Shown here: in pieces, positions 17,181-24,448 of the stretch
How the letters are laid out: each line of letters starts with the position of its first letter
Numbering within the stretch: position 1 is the first letter of the stretch
NCBI GenBank assembly: GCA_035760965.1
Contig: DASTRY010000025.1
Span: 1 to 42,791 of the forward strand
Origin: JADGHX01 sp035760965
GTDB taxonomy: Bacteria; Pseudomonadota; Gammaproteobacteria; Steroidobacterales; Steroidobacteraceae
Direction of reading: 5' to 3'
DNA length: 42,791 nucleotides
Made by a program: the position numbers and the translations under genes
The notes under the pieces: generated by a model
The model's input: the letters and a program-made list of their open reading frames with translations, nothing else
Told to the model about the DNA's origin: nothing
Database searches by the model: none

Positions 17181-17208
17181 TTGACAAAGAGTCGATGAAG
17201 TATATTTT
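17181..17208 (+). promoter_or_regulatory. Sigma-70-like promoter before a gene remnant
   Basis: TTGACA (17181-17186) is a perfect -35 box. TATTTT (17203-17208) lies 16 bases further on in a locally AT-rich patch that stands out against the GC-rich surroundings. It may be the surviving promoter of the broken HTH gene that follows. Confidence 0.42.
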
Positions 17209-17210
17209 TT

Positions 17211-17369
17211 GTAAACCGACAATCGCCAAGGCGACTCGAGCGGCTGTGTTATCGGGCGCTGGCCGAAGGCGCAATCTCGGAGGCCAAGGCGGCAGAGTTG
17301 CTCGGCATCTCGGCACGCGAGCTGAACCGACGGCTGGATGAGCCGGAGAGAGCGGGCGTATTCGGGTGA
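17211..17369 (+). pseudogene. C-terminal remnant of an HTH/ImmA-type protein
   Basis: An open frame without a start codon runs to TGA at 17367-17369. Its last ~40 residues, RALAEGAISEAKAAELLGIS followed by ARELNRRLDEP, look like the C-terminal helix-turn-helix segment often found in XRE/ImmA-IrrE toxin-antitoxin or phage-type regulators. A TGA at 17196-17198 closes the frame upstream, and the rest of the protein is absent. It sits directly downstream of a tRNA gene, a common integration site, so it may be debris of a lost mobile element. The family assignment is from memory of the motif and is tentative. Confidence 0.4.
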
Positions 17370-17432
17370 CTCCGGCGAGGGAGTGCGTCAGCCGGCATGC
17401 GAGTCCTGGTCTCGGACAGCTGCAATCGCACC

Positions 17433-18404
17433 TCACGACGTGCGTGCCTCCAGCGTCCGGCGCGCCGCAAGCTCATGCCGAAAGCCCTCGCGCCATGTGG
17501 GATAGCGCGGTTGCCATCCGAGCACGCGCTTCGCTTTCGCATTCGATGAACCCTTGATGCGCGTCATCATGTGAACGAGCGCTTCGCCGACGACGAGGCG
17601 CGCGATCCATTCGGGAACATGCCGCGGCGGTGGCGCGCCGAGAATCCGTGCAAGCTCAGGGAGCCACACCGACGTCGGCGCGGGCTCATCATCGACGATG
17701 TTGTAGATGCCGCTCGGCGCGCCCTCTGCGGCGAGCGCCGTCGCGAGAGCGACATCCTCCATGTGCACGAACGACCACACGCCCTCTCCAGAGCCGACAA
17801 TCGGCAAGCGGCGCTGCGCGACCAGCGTCACGATTTCGCCGCCGGGCGATATCGGTGTGCGCGGTCCGTAGAAAGAGCCATAGCGCAGCACGATGCCCTG
17901 AAGATCGGAGGCCGCGACGACCATTCGCTCGAGCTCGCGGATCGCATCGAGTGATTCGCGCATCGAGTGCGGCGGAGCGGGGTCCAGTGGATCGTCCTCG
18001 GTTTTGAGTGCAGCGCCTTCGGGCGCGTTCGGCCAACCCGTGTAGCTCTGCACGACGAGTCGCGGTGTGCCCACCGCGCGCGCCGCGGCGATCAGATGTG
18101 CCGTGCCTTCTGTGCGCAATCGGTTCGTCTCGGCAAACGCCTCGTCGAAATGCCGAAGGTTCTTGACGCCGCTGAGCCGCGTCATCTGATGCACGATCAC
18201 ATCGGGCTGGGCAGCGCGAACGGCCTCGAGCACCGAGCTCGCGTCGAGCCCGTCCATGGGAACAGGCTCCGCACCCACCGCGCCTATTGCGGCGAAGCTC
18301 TTGCTCGAACGACCAGAGCCGATCACCTGGTGTCCTCGCTGCACGAGGACGGGAATGAGTGCACTACCCACGGCGCCTGCAGCGCCTGCGACGAAGATTT
18401 TCAT
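17433..18404 (-). CDS. NAD(P)-dependent epimerase/dehydratase, extended SDR family
   Basis: A 323-residue cytosolic protein. The ATG at 18404 follows AAGGAGGCGCAACGGC and begins MKIFVAGAAGAVGSALIPVL, which includes the Rossmann motif GAAGAVG (residues 7-13). Other extended-SDR features are the VVQSYTGWPN region, VLRYGSFYGPRTPI and FVHMEDVALATALAAEG. The canonical catalytic YxxxK is not obvious (SMRESLDAIRELE aligns there), so it may be an atypical member or a nucleoside-sugar or NmrA-like reductase with altered chemistry. It stands alone on the minus strand. The next gene upstream (18512-19033) is in the same direction after a 107-base gap. Confidence 0.85.
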   Translation of the reverse strand: MKIFVAGAAGAVGSALIPVLVQRGHQVIGSGRSSKSFAAIGAVGAEPVPMDGLDASSVLEAVRAAQPDVIVHQMTRLSGVKNLRHFDEAFAETNRLRTEGTAHLIAAARAVGTPRLVVQSYTGWPNAPEGAALKTEDDPLDPAPPHSMRESLDAIRELERMVVAASDLQGIVLRYGSFYGPRTPISPGGEIVTLVAQRRLPIVGSGEGVWSFVHMEDVALATALAAEGAPSGIYNIVDDEPAPTSVWLPELARILGAPPPRHVPEWIARLVVGEALVHMMTRIKGSSNAKAKRVLGWQPRYPTWREGFRHELAARRTLEARTS

Positions 18405-18511
18405 GCCGTTGCGCCTCCTTCGATCGAGCTTCCGAGCGGCCCCGCGCAAGCAGGGCGCGCTCCCAAGACGAGCGACAGGGGTGCGGTGTGACAGGTAGCG
18501 CCAGCGATGGT

Positions 18512-19033
18512 TCAGCCGCTGAGCGCCGGAGCTGGCACCGAGGCTCGTCGTGCCGGTGAACGCAGCAGCATGTAGAACGCGGCGACGTGCGTGATCATCA
18601 GCAGGGGCACGTAGATGACCGGAATCACGTACGTTGCGCCTAGCTCTCCCGCCAGCGCCGGAAGGCCCACTTCAACGGCGTGGTAATAGTTGAGAGACAA
18701 GTCGACCACGCCGACGATGTTGAACGCGACGACGAACAGCCAGAAGAGCGCGCGCACCCGAACGGTGAGAAGCGCCAGCATGGCGAGCACCGCCGTGACG
18801 AGATCGCCATTCGCCGCGGACGTGGCGAAGCCAACCGGTAAGCCGGTGCCGACGACCCCGGGAACGAGGAAGACGAGCCCGAAGAATCGGAAACTGTGCA
18901 GAGTCGCAATCGCGCGGTGTGCTGCGATCGGGTCCATCGCTGTGAGCCGCGGCCAGATGTACGCGCGAAAGCAGAGCAACCAGGCGACATACCCGAGAAC
19001 GAGTTGCGCCGTAAAAATGTTGGCCGACAACAT
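18512..19033 (-). CDS. Small multi-pass membrane protein of unknown function
   Basis: A 173-residue hydrophobic protein with about five predicted membrane segments: residues ~7-25, ~48-68, ~76-96, ~97-115 and ~135-156. ATG 19033 is preceded by AGGAGAGCGCAG. I do not recognise a named family; the HRAIATLHSFRFFGLVFLVP stretch and conserved polar residues in the first loop suggest a conserved hypothetical. It is divergent from a TetR-family regulator, with 84 bases between them containing four GGTACC half-sites, so it is a likely target of that regulator. Confidence 0.72.
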   Translation of the reverse strand: MLSANIFTAQLVLGYVAWLLCFRAYIWPRLTAMDPIAAHRAIATLHSFRFFGLVFLVPGVVGTGLPVGFATSAANGDLVTAVLAMLALLTVRVRALFWLFVVAFNIVGVVDLSLNYYHAVEVGLPALAGELGATYVIPVIYVPLLMITHVAAFYMLLRSPARRASVPAPALSG

Positions 19034-19052
19034 CTGCGCTCTCCTAGAATGT

Positions 19053-19100
19053 GGTACCAGGTGGTACCGGTCGGATCATGCTACGGTACCTGTTGGTACC
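19053..19100. promoter_or_regulatory. Array of four GGTACC half-sites between tetR and its divergent gene
   Basis: GGTACC occurs at 19053, 19063, 19085 and 19095: two pairs, each 10 bases apart, with 22 bases between pairs. The pairs read GGTACCAGGTGGTACC and GGTACCTGTTGGTACC. The spacing (one turn, two turns, one turn) puts all sites on one face of the helix, as expected for an operator bound by TetR-type dimers. It lies in the 84-base gap between the divergent starts. Confidence 0.75.
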
Positions 19101-19117
19101 AGCACAAGGGATCCTTT

Positions 19118-19792
19118 GTGAAGAAACAGGCGAGTGTTGCAACGCTCTCGCAGTCGGCACGCGAGAGAATCCTGCGTGCGGCAATGGAGGCGTTCAGGGA
19201 GCTCGGCTATTCCGACGCGAGCACATTGGAGATCGCCACGCGTGCGCAAGTCTCGAAGCGGGAGCTATACGCGCTCTTCGGAAGCAAGCAGGCGATGCTC
19301 GCGGCGTGCATCGCTGACCGCGTCGGTCGCATGGAGCTGCCCACCGAGCTACCTGCGCCGCGTGATCGCGGCGAGCTCGTAGATATGCTCGCCAAGCTCG
19401 GCGCGACGGTGCTACGCGAGGTCAGCGATCCTGGCGTGATGGCCGTCTTTCGGCTCGCGATCAACGAGGCGCAACGCGCGCCGGAAGTTGCAGCGACGCT
19501 CGAGACGGCTCGCCGGTTGATGCGCACGACGGCGCAAAACATCGTGGCGCAGGCACAATCGGCAGGGCTTATCGGTGCGGGCGATCCGAGTGAGATCGCC
19601 GCACGTTACCTCGCGCTGCTCTGGGGTGATCTGATGGTGAGCATCCTACTTCGCGTACGCGAAGCGCCGAGCAGCTCGGAAATTGCCCGCCGAGTGCGGC
19701 AGGCCGGTGAGGATTTTCTTCGGCTCTATCCCGAGCCGAAAAATCGCCCGCGTCCTGCTGCTCGAAAAGGTAGGAAGAGCGCTCGACCTTAA
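19118..19792 (+). CDS. TetR/AcrR-family transcriptional regulator
   Basis: A 224-residue DNA-binding regulator. The GTG start at 19118 is preceded by AAGGG with 7-base spacing and begins just before the domain; the open frame upstream runs through the operator region and is not coding. Residues ~18-65 hold the TetR HTH: SARERILRAAMEAFRELGYS, then STLEIATRAQVSKRELYALF and GSKQAMLAACI. The C-terminal half is all-helical and resembles the AefR/TetR_C type. The tail is basic (RKGRKSARP). It probably represses itself and the divergent membrane protein through the GGTACC array. The ligand is unknown. Confidence 0.9.
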   Translation: MKKQASVATLSQSARERILRAAMEAFRELGYSDASTLEIATRAQVSKRELYALFGSKQAMLAACIADRVGRMELPTELPAPRDRGELVDMLAKLGATVLREVSDPGVMAVFRLAINEAQRAPEVAATLETARRLMRTTAQNIVAQAQSAGLIGAGDPSEIAARYLALLWGDLMVSILLRVREAPSSSEIARRVRQAGEDFLRLYPEPKNRPRPAARKGRKSARP

Positions 19793-19975
19793 ACAACTGC
19801 GCGGCCGACCAGGACCCCGGCTCGCCAGCTCCGCAGCCGCCGCCAAATCGAGCTCCGCGCCGGCAGCTCGTGCCTCCTCGAACTGGGCTTGCAGGCGTTC
19901 CACGAGCGCACGCGCCGTGTCGTCGATCAACGGCCGTTCCGCTTGGTGCAATTCAGCTGCCGAGATTGTGCCCAC
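19646..19975 (-). pseudogene. Possible short gene or remnant after the MFS gene
   Basis: A GTG five bases after the MFS stop opens a 109-codon frame. Its first ~55 residues (GTISAAELHQAERPLIDDTA, then RALVERLQAQFEEARAAGAE) look like real amphipathic helices. The second half is simply antisense to the end of tetR and looks non-coding. I see no good ribosome-binding site. It may be the N-terminal remnant of a gene truncated where the tetR segment joined; it may also be chance. Confidence 0.25.
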
Positions 19976-19980
19976 GCCCG

Positions 19981-21345
19981 TCAGGGCAGCGGGTTCCCGG
20001 TCGCAATCGCCTGTCCGTACGGCCGCAGCCCGCGCAAGAAAATGAAGATGGCCGGCGCCCCGAGCAGAACCCCGATCGCCGCGAGCGACAGCCGGATCTG
20101 ATCTTCGCCGAACACGTACTGGCTCAGCGCTCCGACGATCATCGGTCCGAATCCCATGCCGATGACATTCATGATGAACAGGAACAGGAAGGTCATCTGG
20201 CCCCGCAGCCGATTGGGCGTGACGGTTTGAATGGCCGCGTTCTCGGGCGCTGCTGCCATTAACGATGTCAGTTGCGCGAGCAGCATGCAGCCGACCGCAA
20301 GCCAGGGATCGGGCATGAGCGGGCCCGCGATAGCGAACGGCACGGAGATCGCTGTGCTCAGGACAACGACCCGCACGTTCCCGTCGTGCACGCCGTTCTT
20401 CCAGTAGTGCTCGGCGAGCCAGCTTCCGAGGGCGAGGCCCAACGGCATCGCAATGAACACACTGAGCCCCGAGACGTAGCCCACTTGTGACGGCGACCAC
20501 CCATACGTACGACCGTAGAAGGCAGGCCCCCACATCTGCGTGCCGAACATCTGCGAGGTGCGCAGACCCATCCCGATGAAGAGCGGCGCGTACACCAGCT
20601 TGTGACGCACGATGAAACGGAAGATCTCCCCGATGGCAGTGGGCTGCGTCTGCGCGCCGCCGAGCCTGGGCGGCTCGCGCACGGTGGCCATGATCGCGGC
20701 GACCACGAGGCCCGGTATGCCGACGAGCATCAGCACCATTTGCCAGCCGCGCAGCCGCCCGACGAGGGGCAGCGTCAGATCGGGATGCGCGGCGACGAAC
20801 TGGATGATCCACGCGCCGATGATGAGCGAGAGTCCGGTGCCCGCGACGAAGCCCACTTGCATGAACGCAATGGCACGCGGCAGCCGATTCGGCGGAAAGT
20901 AATCGGAGAGCAGCGAGTAGGCCGACGGACCGCTGGTCGTTTCACCGACACCGAGTCCCATGCGTGCGAGGAACAGGTGCCAGAAATTCGTGGCGAGCCC
21001 GCAGAGCATCGTCATCAGGCTCCAGATCGTGATGCCCGCAGTCATGATGAGCTTGCGGCTCTTGCGATCCACGAGCCGCGCCACGGGCAGCCCAAGCACC
21101 GCGTAGAAGAACGTGAAGGCGAACCCCATGACGAGGCTCATCTGCACATCCGAGAGCTCGAGGTCGCGTTTGATGGGCTCGACCAGCAGCGTGAGGATGC
21201 CGCGGTCGAGGAAGTTGATCATCGTCGCGAGGCCGAGCGCGAACACGCAGTACCACGCATATCGAGCCGGCGGATAGTCCACTTCGGCGGGCGCCGAGCG
21301 CGTCCCGGGTGCGAGCCGCGCCCCGATTTCTGCATCCACGGCCAT
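19981..21345 (-). CDS. Major facilitator superfamily transporter, Spinster-like
   Basis: A 454-residue inner-membrane transporter with 12 predicted helices. The N-terminal segment reads RYAWYCVFALGLATMINFLD, followed by RGILTLLVEPIKRDLELSD. The MFS motif A between helices 2 and 3 is visible as GLPVARLVDRKSRKLIM, and the helix 4-5 motif as RMGLGVGETTSGPSAYSLLS. The phrases FLDRGILTLL and GxGETTSGPSAYSLLSDYFP are typical of the Spinster-type subfamily. The substrate is unknown. ATG 21345 lacks a clear ribosome-binding site. It follows the nitrobindin-like gene on the same strand after 99 bases, so co-transcription is possible. Confidence 0.9.
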   Translation of the reverse strand: MAVDAEIGARLAPGTRSAPAEVDYPPARYAWYCVFALGLATMINFLDRGILTLLVEPIKRDLELSDVQMSLVMGFAFTFFYAVLGLPVARLVDRKSRKLIMTAGITIWSLMTMLCGLATNFWHLFLARMGLGVGETTSGPSAYSLLSDYFPPNRLPRAIAFMQVGFVAGTGLSLIIGAWIIQFVAAHPDLTLPLVGRLRGWQMVLMLVGIPGLVVAAIMATVREPPRLGGAQTQPTAIGEIFRFIVRHKLVYAPLFIGMGLRTSQMFGTQMWGPAFYGRTYGWSPSQVGYVSGLSVFIAMPLGLALGSWLAEHYWKNGVHDGNVRVVVLSTAISVPFAIAGPLMPDPWLAVGCMLLAQLTSLMAAAPENAAIQTVTPNRLRGQMTFLFLFIMNVIGMGFGPMIVGALSQYVFGEDQIRLSLAAIGVLLGAPAIFIFLRGLRPYGQAIATGNPLP

Positions 21346-21444
21346 GGGGCGACACGCTATCCCATTCGTGCTGGTGGATGCCAGCCGCGTGCGTCCATGC
21401 GCTCGGTTACGAGCGAAAGCCCCAGCGTTGCCAGGGCCGGGGCG

Positions 21445-22095
21445 TCACCGCGCCGCCGCGCTCCTGCTGGCCAGCGCCAGCGGGTTGGGCGTGGGCTCCG
21501 CGATCTTGCGAAGCCGGTTGCGATCGGTGTGGTGAAACGGCTCGGACTTGCCGGGGATCGTCAGCAGCGTGGTTTGCTCGTACGACCACGTCCCATCGGG
21601 ATGGATGCTCACGTTGATCGTGTAGCGGTCGGTGCGAAACGCGTGCTCGAGAAACGGATTGGACACGATGCCGTTGGTGAGCGAGCCGCGCACCGCTTCG
21701 AGCGTGAACGACGTTGCATCGGCGGCGGCCTTGCCGACCGCCATCGCCACCTGTCCCCGAGGTATCGAGAGGGTCAGGAGCAGGGCGCCCGTCGCCGGCT
21801 CCCACAGCCAGTATCCCACCTGGTCGTGAAAGGTCTCCGGAGCGTCCGGTTTGACGATCCGGGTGTGGTACCGCAGGCCATAGAAGAGTTGCGGGCCGTT
21901 CGTCTGGGCATCGATCGGCTGGAGCTCGTAGCGCTCGATGAAGACCTGACGCTCGGGACCCTCGGCCTTCGGGCTCACATCCAAGCCTTCCGTGCTCGTC
22001 CAGATCCCAGCCATCGGGGTCAGGGGGCCGAGATTGGCGAGCGTGTCCGGATCCGGTTCGGGTTCGCTGTAGATGTCCGCGGGGTACTGATACAT
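21445..22095 (-). CDS. Nitrobindin-like heme-binding beta-barrel protein (FABP fold)
   Basis: A 216-residue cytosolic protein. The segments LGPLTPMAGIWTSTEG, YGLRYHTRIVKPDAPETFHD, QVGYWLWEPATGALLLTLSI and PRGQ match the DUF1794/nitrobindin family, a ten-strand barrel that can bind ferric heme and NO. A His pair near the C-terminus (H188-H189 in EPFHHTDRNRL) is in the position of the axial heme ligand. ATG 22095 has GGAG six bases upstream. The tail past residue 200 is Ala/Ser-rich. It is probably a heme/NO or lipophilic-ligand binder; its pairing with an MFS gene downstream suggests a role with a transported ligand, which is inference. Confidence 0.85.
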   Translation of the reverse strand: MYQYPADIYSEPEPDPDTLANLGPLTPMAGIWTSTEGLDVSPKAEGPERQVFIERYELQPIDAQTNGPQLFYGLRYHTRIVKPDAPETFHDQVGYWLWEPATGALLLTLSIPRGQVAMAVGKAAADATSFTLEAVRGSLTNGIVSNPFLEHAFRTDRYTINVSIHPDGTWSYEQTTLLTIPGKSEPFHHTDRNRLRKIAEPTPNPLALASRSAAAR

Positions 22096-22380
22096 GAAGG
22101 GCTCCGGCGACGAGATCCTGTAGTGAAGCGGCGATTACGCTCGCCCTGTCACGGATGGTAACGGACGCCGGGCCGCGTGTAAGGAGCCTGCAAGCTGTGT
22201 GTAAGGAGCATGGACGAGCACGCGCGTGTCGTGCGCCCCTCGCGCGCATCCCACTTTGGTGCGCATCTCTCTTTGGATAGGGAAGGGCGGCGCACTTCCG
22301 CGTGTGCCCATTGCACCTTCCGGGTCTGACCCGGCGCGGCGGAAATCCGCACACTGTGCCCGCCAAAAAAGGAGATGCAC

Positions 22381-22596
22381 ATGAGCAGGATCACCAAGGC
22401 GGCACGCAGATTCCCGGGCGTCGCTGCCGCTGTCGCACTCGCCGCGCTGGCCGCAGGCTGCGCCAAGCAGGAGAGCGTCATCACCGCGCAGGCCGATACG
22501 CCCACCCAGGCAGCCGCGCGCAACGATATTCCCGAGGTCATCGTGACGGCGTCGCGCGATCACGCGACGAGCGGCGGCACGATGCGTCACGAATAA
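22381..22596 (+). CDS. Small lipoprotein with TonB-box-like C-terminal motif
   Basis: A 71-residue protein. ATG 22381 has AGGAG with 6-base spacing; the ATG at 22375 is too close to that site. The basic N-terminus and hydrophobic run end in lipobox LAAGC with C27 as the lipidated residue, leaving a mature peptide of 45 residues. Residue +2 is Ala, predicting outer-membrane sorting. The mature part contains PEVIVTASRDH, which resembles the TonB box at the start of TonB-dependent receptors (EEVIVTAxR). No family is recognised. Its stop codon lies in a 22-base direct repeat. Confidence 0.7.
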   Translation: MSRITKAARRFPGVAAAVALAALAAGCAKQESVITAQADTPTQAAARNDIPEVIVTASRDHATSGGTMRHE

Positions 22597-22640
22597 CCGA
22601 GACGCTGCACTCGAATAACCGAGGGCTTCACTCGAAACCT
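22590..22640. repeat. 22-base direct repeat over the lipoprotein stop codon
   Basis: CGAATAACCGAG occurs at 22590-22601 and 22612-22623, each with CAC just before it, and a third degraded copy starts with CACTCGAAACC at 22629. The first copy includes the TAA stop, so part of the gene's end has been duplicated. Confidence 0.65.
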
Positions 22641-23074
22641 GACTGCGGCACCGGCGCCCGGCGAGTCTTCGCCACGGCGTCGGTGCCCGCACACTAACTG
22701 CGTACACACCGGGCCCGCGCACACCCGCTCGACACGCACCGGCGCCGCGCACATTGGATGCACCCGCACCGGCTCTCGGCGCACACCGGTTCCCGTGCGC
22801 ATCACTGCGGCACACGCCGCTCCGCGCACCAGCGTCGCGCACACAACGAGCTCGGAAATACTCGAGCGATTGGCATCTCGCTCAATGCGCGTCGCTCATC
22901 GCTAGCTCGAACGTAAGTTGTCGCGGCCTCGAGCGGCAGCCACACCTGCAAACGAACCGGATGCGTGCGCGGCCGCTAGCTGCGCTCGAAAAACATCTCT
23001 GCACGCGCGAACCCGCTTCACGTCACCGGGGAACAGAATGGAATTCACCTACCCCGCACGTGGAGACCTCACGC
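22597..23074. other. Repeat-rich intergenic stretch before the TIGR03118 gene
   Basis: 478 bases without a supported gene. It contains the 22-base direct repeats, a degenerate ~15-base tandem array (22685-22846), and the ribosome-binding site of the next gene. The frame of the next gene is open upstream of its ATG but lacks any protein-like composition. Confidence 0.55.
22685..22846. repeat. Degenerate ~15-base tandem array (GCGCACACCGG type)
   Basis: About eleven units sharing GCGCACAC or close variants recur at roughly 15-base steps, for example around 22689, 22704, 22719, 22749, 22783, 22826 and 22841; some steps are 13-18 bases. Being about five codons long, the unit yields pentapeptide-like patterns when translated in the reverse frames. 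No known function. Confidence 0.5.
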
Positions 23075-24277
23075 ATGAGCTCCAGCAATTTCTTTTCGCG
23101 CCAAGCGCGCATTCGCCTCACGGCAGCAGCGCTGTTCGCAGCGTTGAGCACCTATGTCGGCAGCCTGAGTGCTCAGGCCTATCCCGAACCGCCCGCGCCA
23201 TCACCCATGCCTCCACCGCCCGCGCCGATGCCACCTGCACCGACGCCGACACCGACACCGCCAACGGCGCCGAGCACGTTCGTCATGACGCCGCTCGTCT
23301 CGAACGGCGCGGTGATGGGCACCGTCAACGATCCGAGCCTCATCAATCCCTGGGGCCTCGCCGTAGCGCCCGACGGTCCGATCTGGGTCGCCAACAACGC
23401 CACGCAGACGGCAACGGCATACGACGGCGCCGGCAACAAAGCAATCGCCGTGGCATTGCCCGCCGGTATGCGAGGGCTGGCGAACGCGACCGGCCTCGTC
23501 TTCAACAGCACACAGGACTTCGTGTTCGGCAACGGCGCCCTATCCGCGCCGGCCAACTTCATCTTTGACGGAGAAGGCGGGACGCTATTGGCGTGGGCGC
23601 AGAGCGTCGATCCCGCGACTGCGACGATCGTCTACGACGATGGCTCCGGCGGAGCGGTGTACAAAGGCCTCGCGCTCGCCGCGAACGGCACCGTGAACCT
23701 GCTCTACGCCACCGACTTTCACAACGCCAAGGTCGACGTGTTCGACGCCCAATTCCACAAGACCACGGTGCCGGGCGGATTCGCCGATCCGCAGCTACCG
23801 CAAGGCTATGCGCCGTTCGGTATCCAAGCGGTGTCGCTGGCCGGTGCGACCGCGATCGTCGTCACGTACGCGCAGCACACGCCTGACAATCTCGACGAGG
23901 ACGTGAAAGGTCCTGGTCTCGGCGTCGTGAATGTCTTCGATACGAACGGCACGTTGCTGAAGCGTCTCGTCTCGCCCGGTGCGAATCTGAATGCGCCATG
24001 GGGCGTCGTGCTCGCGCCGGCCAACTTCGGCTCGCTGAGCAACATGCTGCTGATCGGGAACTTCGGCGACGGAACCCTCAATGCGTTCGATCCGAACACG
24101 GGCGCGTTCGTCGATACCGTCAAGGATGCTACCGGACAGCCCATCGCCATCGAAGGACTGTGGGGCCTGCTCTTCGGCAATGGCACGAACAATCAGCCGC
24201 CCAATACCTTGTACTTCTCGGCAGGCATCGCCGACGAGGCGGCCGGGTTGTATGGGCACATCGACGTTCAGCAGTGA
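23075..24277 (+). CDS. Exported TIGR03118-family beta-propeller-like protein
   Basis: A 400-residue exported protein. ATG 23075, with GGAG upstream, starts a signal peptide ending SLSAQA. A Pro/Thr/Ala-rich linker follows (residues ~35-65, PPPPAPMPPAPTPTPTPP). The body matches the TIGR03118 family: LVSNGAVMGTVNDPSLINPW, GLAVAPDGPIWVANNATQTA, TGLVFNS, APANFIFDGEGGTLLAW, and the final NTLYFSAGIADEAAGLYGHI. Repeated GL/W-rich blades suggest a beta-propeller. No PEP-CTERM sorting signal is present at the C-terminus. The function is unknown; a periplasmic or secreted location follows from the signal peptide. Confidence 0.85.
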   Translation: MSSSNFFSRQARIRLTAAALFAALSTYVGSLSAQAYPEPPAPSPMPPPPAPMPPAPTPTPTPPTAPSTFVMTPLVSNGAVMGTVNDPSLINPWGLAVAPDGPIWVANNATQTATAYDGAGNKAIAVALPAGMRGLANATGLVFNSTQDFVFGNGALSAPANFIFDGEGGTLLAWAQSVDPATATIVYDDGSGGAVYKGLALAANGTVNLLYATDFHNAKVDVFDAQFHKTTVPGGFADPQLPQGYAPFGIQAVSLAGATAIVVTYAQHTPDNLDEDVKGPGLGVVNVFDTNGTLLKRLVSPGANLNAPWGVVLAPANFGSLSNMLLIGNFGDGTLNAFDPNTGAFVDTVKDATGQPIAIEGLWGLLFGNGTNNQPPNTLYFSAGIADEAAGLYGHIDVQQ

Positions 24278-24351
24278 GCGCCACCAGGGCCGGATGCACG
24301 GCGCGCCCCCGTGCGAACACCGACTGCGCGCTCATGCTCCTCGAGGTAACC

Positions 24352-24380
24352 GCCGGACCGCCGACCGTGGGCGGCCCGGC
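24352..24380. terminator. Hairpin between convergent genes
   Basis: GCCGG-A-CCGCC (24352-24362) pairs with GGCGG-C-CCGGC (24370-24380), with one internal mismatch and a 7-base loop. It lies between the ends of two convergent genes and could serve both; no T-tract is present. Confidence 0.38.
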
Positions 24381-24448
24381 CCACCGGTAGCCCGCAGCGT
24401 CGCAGGCGCTGACTGAACGCTGGCGGCCGAGGTGGAACGGGCGGGGCG

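Larger units (their letters stand above)
16973..17432. other. Gene-poor stretch after tRNA-Lys
   Basis: 460 bases with no intact gene. It contains a small hairpin (TCCGGC/GCCGGA, 16999-17017), an AT-rich promoter-like segment at 17181-17208, and an HTH-protein remnant ending at 17369. No repeat of the tRNA-Lys 3' end was seen that would mark an attachment site. Confidence 0.55.

Noticed and set aside
17195..17341. 48-codon frame from an ATG in the AT-rich patch
   Set aside because: Its frame differs from the recognisable HTH remnant, and the product looks random (Gly/Arg-rich).
16897..17432. Attachment site of an integrated element at tRNA-Lys
   Set aside because: I found no second copy of the tRNA 3' end and no integrase gene in the window, so only a past event can be suspected.
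19053..19100. GGTACC repeats as a CRISPR-like or mobile-element feature
   Set aside because: Units are 6 bases and spacers 4-16 bases, far too short; location between divergent genes fits an operator.
22685..22846. The 15-base array as a CRISPR
   Set aside because: Units are degenerate and there are no unique spacers of constant length.
22754..23074. N-terminal extension of the TIGR03118 protein
   Set aside because: It lies over the repeat-rich intergenic DNA; the signal peptide and ribosome-binding site place the start at 23075.
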